Assembly: GCA_963682025.1 (NCBI GenBank) | Contig: OY821517.1 | Location: forward strand, 55,710,216-55,774,215 | Origin: Cordilura impudica | Lineage: Eukaryota > Arthropoda > Insecta > Diptera > Scathophagidae | Reading direction: 5' to 3' | DNA: 64,000 nucleotides | In this document: positions 47,556 to 58,120 of the stretch, piece by piece | How the letters are laid out: every line of letters begins with the position of its first letter | Numbering within the stretch: position 1 is the first letter of the stretch | Made by a program: the position numbers and the translations under genes | The notes under the pieces: model-generated | The model's database searches: none | Seen by the model: only the letters and a program-made list of their open reading frames with translations | What the model was told of the DNA's origin: nothing

Positions 47556-48378
47556 GGTAAGTATTTTCCACAAATTTTTGTTTAAACAAGCTGTGACCGG
47601 TAGAACCATCAAACCCGTAGCTCAAAATTAGGATCGATTCTTCAACATCCATTGTACACAATACTTCATCCTGATATGCAAGAATTCTTTTAGCTGTGTG
47701 GTCTACCAAATTTTGCAACGATACTTCGACAGAGCTTTCATTCGCTTTGACTTCATCCGGTCTACATTTCAATTTGCTTTTATAAACTTTATCGTAAGTC
47801 GGATAAATACTACTATTGTGTTTTATGTTTAATTGACGCATATTTGCGTACTGCTTGTTAGTTAATCCGTTTTCTAACAAAAACATAAGAGCTTCATCAG
47901 GTGATACTGGCGTAACTTCTTTATGGCTAGTATTAAGAACTTTTCAAATTTTGGATGGCTTATTTGGAGATATAGCAACTTGTTGTAGGATAAATTTCAA
48001 ATCCGTTGCATGGGATTTTTTGGCAGATATAGAGGCAGCATGAACTAATAATTGCGCTTTGTCTCCCTACTGGGAAGCTAATTCGGAAGCAAATCTCCTT
48101 TAATTTCTTTCGCAGCTATCATCATAAGTCATTTTTGGTCGCCCGATAGCATTAATCTTTTTTGGTATAACAAAAATTGTTTCTCGACCCAAGCATTCCT
48201 TATTATATTTCCTTATTGCTTTCTCATTTCTGGATTGTTTATCCCATTTTAGTTTAATAAAATTAGATAAGTTCCGAGCTTTAGTACATATTAATTTACA
48301 TAATTCACTGTCAATTTCGTATGGAGTCATTCCTTTTATGTAATTCGAATCCTGGTTGAGAAACAAACCAAAACTCAA
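47555..48378 (-). pseudogene. RAG1/Transib-like transposase remnant, copy 3 (N-terminal half)
   Basis: Starts MSFGLFLNQDSNYIKGMTP at 48378 and includes NAIGRPKMTYDDSCERN before a stop at 48100. The same frame or a neighbouring one continues to MFLLENGLTNKQYANMRQLN (47886). It then gives SSVEVSLQNLVDHTAKRIL and LSYGFDGSTGHSLFKQKF, which I take as the block with the first catalytic Asp. It stops at a poly-A junction. Copies 1 and 2 hold the later parts, so the three remnants together sample nearly the whole protein. The family is inferred. Confidence 0.65.
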
Positions 48379-48794
48379 ATATTTCAGAATTTTTTTAACC
48401 TGAGTGTTTCTACAAAATTATTAAAAATACGTTCATTAGCAGTCAAATGCAAACACTTTTACCATGACATAAAACTTGAGTTTTCTACAAACAATCACAT
48501 GTAAATAGTTCCAATGACAGTTCATGACATTTTTAGTTTTACTCCACGAAAAACGATAAAACTCTTCAGAATTTCACAAAAAAATACACACAAAAAACCA
48601 CCAAAATAAGTACGAAATACAAACATTTAGCAAACTATATTTGTATATAGTAAAAATACTCACCTCGAGTATTAGAACTCATATTTACAGTTTTTTTTAC
48701 AAGAATATACTATTAAAAAAACAGTTTTTAATGTTATAAAAATTTTGCAGCTGTTTGTACTTGAACAGGGTTGCCAACAGTAAATTTTTTTTTT
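48379..48794. other. AT-rich spacer upstream of the RAG1-like remnant
   Basis: It could contain the 5' end of the RAG1-like element. No terminal repeat was identified. Confidence 0.35.
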
Positions 48795-49185
48795 AGTTTT
48801 TTTTTATAAATATGTTGGAAGCTGCGAAAAGTCACCAAGAACACAAGTCTCATCGTCCATAATGCAGCAATAAATTTTTTTAAAGAAATCTTTGTAATAT
48901 ATTTGGCTATGTGTTTGCATCACTATTCTTCTTGGTATTTCTGGCAGGAACTTTTTGGACTTTGTATGACTTTAGTCCTTCCAACCTTTTAATTTTTCTA
49001 ACATTGTACTTTTCGAAAACTTTTAAACCAGATATATTGAGATTTTGCTTAAAAGCGACTACGTACTTGACAGCATAGAACCCGTTCTTCTCGAAATTTT
49101 GAATTTTCTAACAATTGTTTTTAAAGTCCAATTTGGATCTTCTTTAACCAATCTAATAACTTTTTCACGTATTTTTATTTGCATG
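48795..49185 (-). pseudogene. DD37E-type transposase N-terminal fragment, copy 2
   Basis: Reading from 49185: MQIKIREKVIRLVKEDPNW, KFKISRRTGSML, then CIMDDETCVLGDFSQLP. The last block corresponds to CIMNDETYVLSDF of the copy at 14440. It is frameshifted and ends near 48795 in A/T runs. Confidence 0.6.
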
Positions 49186-49289
49186 CAAGAGAGCCGTACG
49201 ACTTCAGGATTTTACATGTGAGTTGCAAAACTCTTCATCAGTGACCCGGTAGCAAGTCATGGATAGTATGCTACCAAGAAGGGACTAAT

Positions 49290-50046
49290 CAGGGAATTTG
49301 AAACAGTGATATTGGAACGGAGCTTATGGACCAGTACGAATTGGGAACCGGAACAGGGTTCTCACATGTGGTTCACAGATGGCTCAAAACAATCTTATGT
49401 GGACACGGGCGTGGACATATACCCATCCAGTTCTCAAGCGGAGGTCTTCGCCATTTATGTATGCGTGAGAGAATGTCGTAGAAGAGGGACGAAAAGGGCA
49501 CGGATTTATATACTATCCGACAGCCAGGCTGCACTAAGGGCAGTAATGCCCTACAACGTGACGTCTAGACTCGTTTTGGATTGCATCGAAGTGTTCTACT
49601 TACTACGCAGATGCAGCAAGCTAAATTTAAATTGGATTCCGGGACGCAAGGGCAACGAAACGGCTGATTGTCTAGCCAATCGAGGGGCCCGTCGTCCTTT
49701 CATCGGTCCGGAACTAAAGGAGTGGAGGTTATCACAATCTGCCGAACACTGGGATAAAAGTCCCGACCAACGCGAGCTAGGAGATTTATAATTCTACCCA
49801 GTGTTCAATCGGGACGATTACTTTCCCCCTGACAAAAAGGACCTAATGACCTTGACGGGATTCTTTACTGTACACTGTAAACTTAGATATAATCTACGTA
49901 TAAAAGGTATGCCAATTACAGACACGTGTAGGTTCTGCGAACAGGGGGTAGAAATCGCAGAACACATTCTTTGTGAATGTCCAAGACTAGGTGGCAAAAT
50001 AACTCTTGTCCGTGGAGGATACATTGTGGTATCTTATGTCAAATAG
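49290..50046 (+). pseudogene. RNase H domain and tail of a non-LTR retrotransposon
   Basis: The frame 49306-49791 has the four RNase H acids: WFTDGSK, SQAEVFAI, LSDSQAAL and GNETADCLANRGA. Between the first two, the sequence is shorter than I expect, suggesting a small in-frame deletion. After a stop, 49801-50046 gives DLMTLTGFFTVHCKLRYNL and CRFCEQGVEIAEHILCECP, the zinc-like tail found after RNase H in I/R1/LOA-type elements. The reverse transcriptase is absent, as expected for 5' truncation. Composition is less AT-rich than its neighbours. Confidence 0.82.
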
Positions 50047-50099
50047 GACAATTGGCTTTATAAGGAGCCTTAATCTTTAGGACAACAGTGGGATGCCCA

Positions 50100-50215
50100 A
50101 AAATCAAATAGGTCGGTAACAGCCTTTTTCGTTCGTCCACTGCGTGCATCGTCTTCGTTTCTCATATCGCCTAGTTTAAATTTAGCAAACCAATTCTCAA
50201 TTTTCTTATATACCA
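50100..50215 (-). pseudogene. Mariner helix-turn-helix fragment
   Basis: KIENWFAKFKLGDMRNEDDA followed by RSGRTKKAVTDLF is the mariner linker region. It is about 39 codons long and isolated. Confidence 0.55.
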
Positions 50216-51215
50216 GATATCCTCAAAATATACGAGGGCGGCTCAATAAGTCCGTGACTTTAAGAATGAAACACAGTTTTTCTTGCAATAACAAATTTAA
50301 TTTTTCAACATAATCTCCTTTTAGTTCAATACACTTAGTCCAACGTTTCTTCAATTTTGTATCACTCCAAAAAATAGAATTTTTCGAGGTCCATAAAATA
50401 AGCATTTTTGATCAATAATTTCATCGTTGGAGCTAAATCTCTTTCCACCGAGCCATTTCTTTAGGTTTGGAAATAGGAAGTAGTCATTGGGGGCTAAATC
50501 CGGAGAATATGGCGGATGAGGTACCAATTCGTAGCCCAATTCATGGAATTTTGCCATGGAGACACGATTACGTTATGGTCAATAGAGAGCAAACGCGGCA
50601 CCGATCTTGCAGACAGCTTTCTTAAACCCAAATGATCATTTAAAATCGAAACCACACTGCCATATGAAATGCCTATGGCATCAACAATGTCACGCACTTT
50701 TACTCTTCGATCGGCCAACACCATGTCGTGGATCTTTTTCGACATTTTCAGGTGTCTCGACCTCAATTTGCCGTCCAGAACGTTCAGCGCCATTTGTATT
50801 TGTGCTACCACAACAAGTCAGTAAACCACTTTTTTTACAATTGAGATCGATGGTGCAGAGTCCCCATAGTATTTATCAAGCCTTTCCTTGGTTTGATTGA
50901 TGGTTTTCTTCGCAACAAATAATGAGCACTCGAAATTCTCTTTTTTCCATTAAAAAAAAAAAAAACAACGAGGTTGTATGTGTTGAACAGCTGTTAAACG
51001 CAAAATAAATGACGGAACGTGCTCAAAATTTTACAGTAGTCGATTAACAGGTGCTACTTGATGGGGGCAGTGTTGCATTTCATATAACTAAGAGGGAAGT
51101 TCGAAAGGTCACGGACTTATTGATCCGCCCTCGTATTCAGATTTGCGACCTATATTTTGATTAAAAGGTTTACATGGAAACACGAAGACAAATGGACAGA
51201 CAGACAAAAATTGGT
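50208..51215 (-). repeat. Family A fragment split by a mariner
   Basis: 50208-50232 (ACCAGATATCCTCAAAATA) and 51134-51215 (TTCAGATTTGCGACCTATAT, TTTACATGGAAACACG) are adjacent in intact copies. The mariner at 50233-51133 separates them. Confidence 0.6.
50233..51133 (-). mobile_element. Irritans-type mariner, internally deleted, copy 2
   Basis: 901 bp, inverted ends CGAGGGCGGNTCAATAAGTC, TA at 50231-50232 and 51134-51135. Protein pieces: MSKKIHDMVLADRRVKVRD, SVVSILNDHLGLRKLSAR, PRLLSIDH, then across a deletion MAKFHELGYELVPHPPYSPD and LKKWLGGKRFSSNDE. The third Asp is present, but the part holding the first two is gone. The deletion endpoints differ from copy 1. Confidence 0.87.
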
Positions 51216-51363
51216 TTAATTGTACGCGTTGTCAAGTACGAACTGCTTCTTTTTACACAGTTACAAATAGTCTATCCAAAGGGACAGACAGACAAAAATT
51301 GGTTTAATTGTACCCGCTGTCACGTACGAACTGCTTCTTTTTACACAGTTACAAATAGTCTGC
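51194..51363. repeat. Tandem duplication of about 87 bases
   Basis: GACAGACAGACAAAAATTGG to TTACAAATAGTCT occurs twice (51194-51280 and 51281-51363) with few differences. Confidence 0.85.
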
Positions 51364-52784
51364 GAAATTAAAAATTTTCCTCGGCAATTTTGTTTTCGTT
51401 ATGTCTTAAATTGTTTACGGACACTCCCTCTAGTAATAGATATGTAAAAATCCACTCATGGTACCTGTTAGAAGTCGCGAAGCGAAGTTTTTGCACTTCG
51501 TAACGAAACACTCCTAGAATTTGACTTTTTGAGCTGCCCTTTATCCCTGAAATATTCGGATTTTTCTTAAACGGTGCCAATATTTTTCTAAGCATGTTAG
51601 TAAGATGTTCTTTATAATTCTTGATAACCTGTGAAAGCCTTAGCTGAGAAACTTTCGCCTCATAAGCGATTGTTTTAAAATCCCCTTTCGGATTTTATTA
51701 AAAATTCTAAGCAAGAATTCTTGCTTGAATTTTGATTTATATGCATACATAAAAATTAATTGTAAATTAAAGGACTTGAAATTATACTAATAATTTTTAT
51801 ACAAAAAAATTTTTTTTATATAATTTTTATTTGTAGAGTGTCCGAAAATACACAATGATGCCCTACATATGCAAATTTTTTTTTATCATATTTTGCCAGG
51901 CTAACGTGATTAACAAAAAATTCAATAATTTAATTAAGTAAACTTTTGCAAGTAACATTTTAATTTAGGTTTTTCGCGCGCAAACATATTGATTTTATAG
52001 GCCATACATGGAAAAACGCTTCTGAACAAAATTTCATTAAAATATCTTTTCATTTGAGATCTAATCATCTAATGCATCGTTTCGCCGCATAAAATTTCAT
52101 AATGGACATCGTCCAACCGACTCCAAAAGTGATATTTCTAGTTGTTTGGTTTAGTAAGACACATCAGCAAGTACGCATTATGCGCTGACCACAGCAGAGT
52201 GGTTTGGGGTATCAATTGTAAAGTATTTTTTTTTTTTTTGTTTGTTTATTGCAAGCTTATTTTTATCTTGAGTAACAACAAACAACAAACTTTTCCCGCC
52301 GTTTTTCTTTACGCGAGAGTACTTGGTGCAGTGATAACCAAATGCTTTCTTAAGTTCTTACTTCATCTTGGAAAAAAAGCTAGTGGCCTCGAGTTATAGC
52401 GTTTATTTTTTATCGGCACTTAAATTATTCGGTAAAAGAAATAACATTAGAAATTGCAATAATTTTTTGTTAATGATTTCTTATAATTCATGTTCCTATT
52501 TGTGGTTTTATTTTGTATTCTGGAATTTATCACGCATCGCCGTTGCTGGTTTGCAAATTAAATGTTTGTAACATTTACTTCTTTATATCTCTAAACCACA
52601 AGTGCCGTTTTGTTGCTATTAAATTGTTATTATAGTTATGGAAATATATAAAAGATTATTTTAATCTTAAGTCTAGACTCTAGAGCCAGCCAGTCACCAT
52701 CAACGACCAATATTGTTTGTCAGAATACTGCAAAATTTAGCAATAAGATAAATGTCGATTGAACAAGGGACCATAACAGTTACG
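51364..52784. other. AT-rich spacer
   Basis: A 75-codon minus frame at 51368-51595 and two plus frames near 52142-52571 show no motif. No gene is supported. Confidence 0.35.
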
Positions 52785-53096
52785 TTTATATCCTATACTC
52801 GTACCAATAGGCGATCAGTGTATAACGAGTTTGTGCTGATGTTTGTAACTACTAACAATAGTTGACCTACACCTTTTATTATACCGATCAACCCAATATT
52901 TTATCAAAATATTTGGTATGTGTAGTTTAATTATAAGGATTACACTCAGACAGATATAGAGACGGACGGACGGACATCGCTAAATAAATCGATCGGTATA
53001 AAAAAATGTGGGTCTTGCTCAGATATTTTTGGTAGTCACAAACATCAGCACAAACTAATTATACCCTGACCACATAGTGGTATAGGGTATAAAAAT
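52785..53096. repeat. Family A foldback copy
   Basis: Both ends are the TATACCCTATAC hairpin end of family A, in opposite orientation. The left part reads TGTGCTGATGTTTGTAACTAC; the right part reads its inverse GTAGTCACAAACATCAGCAC at 53030-53049. A GACGGACGGACGGAC run lies at 52961-52975. Confidence 0.65.
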
Positions 53097-53155
53097 ATAA
53101 TTAAATATAAATATTTAAATATACGCGTGAACTTTTATAGCTTTTTAATAGTTTA

Positions 53156-53460
53156 CTAGCAGAATCCAGTCCTCGAAATTCGAGTGCACAATTCAACACA
53201 AAAAACAAACTCAATTTTATTACAAACACATTAACAAATTTAATAAACACACACGTGGCATTGTATAATTTTATGTATGGCTTAGTAGCAACTTTAAATG
53301 CAATTTACTCAAAATTAACGAAAAAATTTAAAAATCTGTAAATCCGCAACACGGCTAACAGAAATACCTTTCAAATAATATACGATTGGTCAAAATCGGG
53401 ATATAACGGTATAACAAAACATCGGTCACAAGAAATCGCCTAGCCTATTAATATTGTAGA
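53156..53460 (-). mobile_element. Family B Helitron copy 6, internally deleted
   Basis: Minus strand TCTACAATATTAATAGG to CTCGAATTTCGAG, CTGCTAG|T. It lacks about 70 bases next to the hairpin compared with other copies. The base before the 5' TC is G rather than A. Confidence 0.72.
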
Positions 53461-53639
53461 CTCTTCACAAGCTCCTGTAGATCAAACGATCTAATGCAAA
53501 TTCGTCATCGAATTTTGGTGTCTAAATGGTAGTTTTATATCAATTCAAATGCATATCAAATCAGAAGCATAATTTTGTAATTATATGCGAATTTTTTAAA
53601 TATAAACTTAAAATGTACAATTTAAATTTTTTTTTAAAT

Positions 53640-56085
53640 TTAAGATTTTGCATTTAAATTTTAAAATTTTCAATTTTTAATTTTTAACTTTTAAATTTTA
53701 ATTTTTAATTTTAAATTTAAATTTTAAATTTTTAATTTTTAATTTTTAATTTTCAATTTTTAATTTTTAATTTTTAATTTTTAATTTTAAATTTTTAATT
53801 TTTAATTTTTAATTTTTAATTTTTAATTTTTAATTTTTAATTTTTAATTTTTAATTTTTAATTTTTAATTTTTAATTTTTAATTTTTAATTTTTAATTTT
53901 TAATTTTTAATTTTTAATTTTTAATTTTTAATTTTTAATTTTTAATTTTTAATTTTTAAATTTTAAATTTTAATTTTTAGTTTTTCATTTATAATTTTTA
54001 ACTTTTAATTTTCAATTTTCAATTTTTAATTTTTAATTTTTAATTTTTAATTTTTAATTTTTAATTTTTAATTTTTAATTTTTAATTTAATTTAATTTTT
54101 AATTTTTAATTATAACTTTTTAATTATTAATTATTAATTTTTAATTATTAATTTTAAAATTTTAAATTTTAATTTTTAATATTTAATTTTTAATTTTTAA
54201 TTTTTAATTTTCAATTTTTAATTTTTAATTTTTAATTTTTAAATTTTAAATTTTAATTTTTAATTTTTAAATTTTAATTTTTAATTTTCAATTTTCAATT
54301 TTTAATTTTTAATTTTTAATTTTGAATTGTGAATTTTGAATTTTGAATTTTTAATTTTTAATTTTTAATTTTCAATTTTCAATTTTTAATTTTTAATTTT
54401 TAATTTTTAATTTTGAATTTTGAATTTGAATTTTCAATTTTCAATTTTTAATTTTGAATTTTGAATTTTGAATTTTGAATTTTTAATTTTTGAGTTTTAA
54501 ATTAAAATTTTTAATTTTTAATTTTTAATTCTTAATTGTAAAATTTTTAATTTTTAATTTTTAGTTTTTAATTTTCAGTTTTTAATTTTTAATTATTACT
54601 TTTTAATTATTAATTATTAATTTTTAATTATTAATTTTAAAATTTTAAATTTTAATTTTTAATTTTTAATATTTAATTTTTAATATTTAATTTTTAATTT
54701 TAAATTTTAAATTTTAATTTTAAACTTTTAAGTTTTGATTTTTAATTTTTAATTTTAAATTTTAAATTTTAAATTTTAAATTTTAAATTTTAAATTTTAA
54801 ATTTTAAATTTTAAATTTTAAATTTTAAATTTAAAATTTAAAATTTTAAATTTTTAATTTATAATTTTTAATTTTTAATTTATAATATTTAATATTTAAT
54901 TTTTAATTTTTAGTTTTTAATTTTTAATTTTTAATTTTTAATTTTTAATTTTTAATTTTTAATTTTTAATTTTTAATTTTTGATTTTTAATTTTTTAATT
55001 TTTAATTTTTAGTTTTTAATTTTAAATTTTTAATTCTTAATTTTTAATTTTTTATTTTTAATTTTTAATTTTTAATTTTTAATTTTTAATTCTTAATTTT
55101 TAATTTTTAATTTTTAATTTTTAATTTTTAATTTTTAATTTTTAATTTTTAATTTTTAATTATTAATTTTTAATTTTTAATTTTTAATTTTTAATTTTTA
55201 ATTTTTAATTTTTTTTTTAATTTTTGGTTTTAATTTTTAATTTTAAATTTTAAATTTTTAATTTTAATTTTTAATTTTTAATTTTTAATTTTTAATTTTT
55301 AATTTTTAATTTTTAATTTTTAATTTTTAATTTTTAATTTTTAATTTTTAATTTTTAATTTTTAATTTTTAATTTTTAATTTTTAATTTTTAATTTTTAA
55401 TTTTTAATTTTTAATTTTTAATTTTTAATTTTTAATTATTAATTTTTAATTTTTAATTTTTAATTTTTAATTTTTAATTTTTAATTTTTAATTTTTAATT
55501 TTTAATTTTTAATTTTTTTTTAATTTTTGGTTTTAATTTTTAATTTTAAATTTTAAATTTTTAATTTTAATTTTTAATTTTCAATTTTTAATTTTTAATT
55601 TTTAATTTTTAATTTTCAATTTTTAATTTTTAATTTTTAATTTTTAATTTTTAATTTTTAATTTTTAATTTTTAATTTTTAATTTTTAATTTTTAATTTT
55701 TAATTTTTAATTTTTAATTTTTAATTTTTAATTTTTAATTTTTAATTTTTAATTTTTAATTTTTAATTTTTAATTTTTAATTTTTAATTTTTAATTTTTA
55801 ATTTTTAATTTTTAATTTTTAATTTTTAATTTTTAATTTTTAATTTTTAATTTTTAATTTTTAATTTTTAATTTTTAATTTTTAATTTTTAATTTTTAAT
55901 TTTTAATTTTTAATTTTTAATTTTTAATTTTTAATTTTTAATTTTTAATTTTTAATTTTTAATTTTTAATTTTTAATTTTTAAATTTTTAATTTTTAGTT
56001 TTTAACTTTTAACTTTTAATTTTTAGTTTTTAATTATTAATTTTGCGTTTTTATTTTTAATTATTAATTTTGCGTTTTTATTTTT
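53640..56085. repeat. (TTTTTAA)n array, about 2.4 kb
   Basis: Nearly perfect head-to-tail TTTTTAA units, best at 53765-53955, 55050-55200 and 55575-55980. Variant blocks (TTTCAA, TTTGAA, TTTAAA) lie mostly between 53980 and 54900. It is non-coding and low complexity. Confidence 0.95.
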
Positions 56086-57700
56086 AAATTTTTTTTTTTT
56101 GTTTTTAAGTTTAAATCTAAAATTTTTATTTTTAGTTTAATTTTAAATATAAAATTTTTATTAAATATTATTAGTTTTTAATGTTAACATAACATAAATT
56201 GTTGTTGTAATCAATTGAATTTCATTCATGCTACGTACGTTGTAGTAATCCTGTAATTTGGTTATAACTTGTTATGTCGTGTTGTACGGGATACCAGATT
56301 AAATAAATAAATAAAAATAATTCTATGGTCAAAAAATTCGTTTTCTCTGTGACGTATTATTTAGAATATAATATGAGAACTTGAAGTGGGTATTCGAATT
56401 ATCTTCCGTAAATAATGTCAACTTAATTTAACATCTGTCATTTTCATTATACGAAATAGTCTTAAAAATAATATAATTACTTTCGCTCTTCGTTTTTGTT
56501 TTTTTTTAGAAATTCTATACTTTTCCAAAAAAAAAAAAAAATAAGTGGCCAAAGATATATATTTTTGCACAAAGTGTTCTAAGAAACAAACACACACAGT
56601 CCATAAAAAATATGTCATAATTCCGTAAATTCTTTATGTTTGCTCTATTTAAGTATTCACCACATAATCCTATTAGAAGTGCAGTCTAATCCTTCATAAC
56701 GTTTGATATTTGATCATTAAACATAAAATAACAAATTATGAAACAGAGAAAAATATTATTTTTTTAAGTTCACAGGCACTTGTAGTTTTACTATTGTAAT
56801 GAACAAATGATTAGAAATGAACAAATATCTCACTTAATATTCCATTGAAATGTTAATGCGTTTAACCAACAAAATTGAACAATGATTTACCACAATAGAT
56901 CAAATATCAAAGAGATGCAAAATATAAAGCGAATTGACCCATTATTACTACGTGTATCATTGGAATTATTGTTAAAAAAAAGAATAGGAAAATCCATACT
57001 TGAAACCATATGTAAAATAAAAAAAAAATTATAAAGTCTTATAATGGTCACATGTGAACGATTTAAAAATTCACGCCATATAGAAGATTGTATACTGTTG
57101 TTTGTAGTGGTCGCACTTAAGAAAATGTTCCACCACTCATGACATTCATCTCTTTCTCCATAATTTGAAAACGTTTTAGTTTTTTGTCTCGGTTTTTTTT
57201 TATTTTTTGGGTTTAAATTTTTCGCGCCAATTTTTGGCTTTTGCTGTTGCTTCTAAATCATCTTATGTACTGGTAGTTTTTTTTTTTTTATATAGTTAAC
57301 ATTCAATCTGTGTGCCACTGATTTGTTTAGTCGCCTTTTTTTTACGGCATATCAGATTCATACATAAAAATGTACAACGCTGTTCTCCACTTGAACATTA
57401 AATGAGGATTTGTGGTTTGGCGGAAAAAACATTTTACATTAAAATAAAGTTTGTTAAATTTCAAACTCTCTCAGTTATTTTGCCGGCAGCATTTTTATGT
57501 TGAATGGAAATTATTAAAGAAATTTAAACATTTGCTGAACATTTGTTTGACGACTAAATTCTTAGGAAACTTAAATATAAAGGTTGAAATAACCAAAATT
57601 GTGACTTAATCAAATAAATAAATACAAAATTCTTATTTTAATTATAATTTCTAGTTTTTTCTTACTTTTATTAATATTTAAAAATATATATATATATATA
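56086..57700. other. AT-rich spacer
   Basis: No supported gene. Ends in a TA microsatellite (57684-57700), into which the next element inserted. Confidence 0.4.
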
Positions 57701-58120
57701 CACTGTCGGACAAAATATATTGGACTGATATAACATTTCATTATTTTGTGCATTTTGTTTCGAAATGTCAATACAGGGTCCGCGAAAAGGATTTTAATTT
57801 GTGCTAAATATTGTAAACAAACAAAAATATTTTGAAAAAATTAAATTTCCAAGTTTTATAATATAAAAGAGCTCAAATTGTATAAAAAGCATGCGACGAA
57901 ACATAGTGGACTTTTACAGTGTAATCATAGTAAAACTGTAAATGTCCCGTTATTGTTCTAAAGAGAGAATAATAGTACAAAAAATTAATATTGAAGCATG
58001 CGGTGTTACATTATTCATTCTTTAGCCGTTTAGTTACTTTCTTAAGACAAAGGCGGGTGCTTAAGGAATAGAGAGTGAAATCTTACTACATTTTCCTCAT
58101 TTATTAGTGTTAGATCTAAA

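Noticed and set aside
47512..47570. Poly-Phe tail of the 124-codon frame as a membrane segment
   Set aside because: It is translation of the 34-base homopolymer run at a junction.
49818..50024. Minus-strand frame over the RNase H tail
   Set aside because: Antisense shadow of the Cys-rich tail CRFCEQGVEIAEHILCECP.
53640..56085. Telomeric repeat
   Set aside because: The unit TTTTTAA is not the insect TTAGG repeat, flies generally lack TTAGG telomeres, and the array is internal and flanked by transposons.
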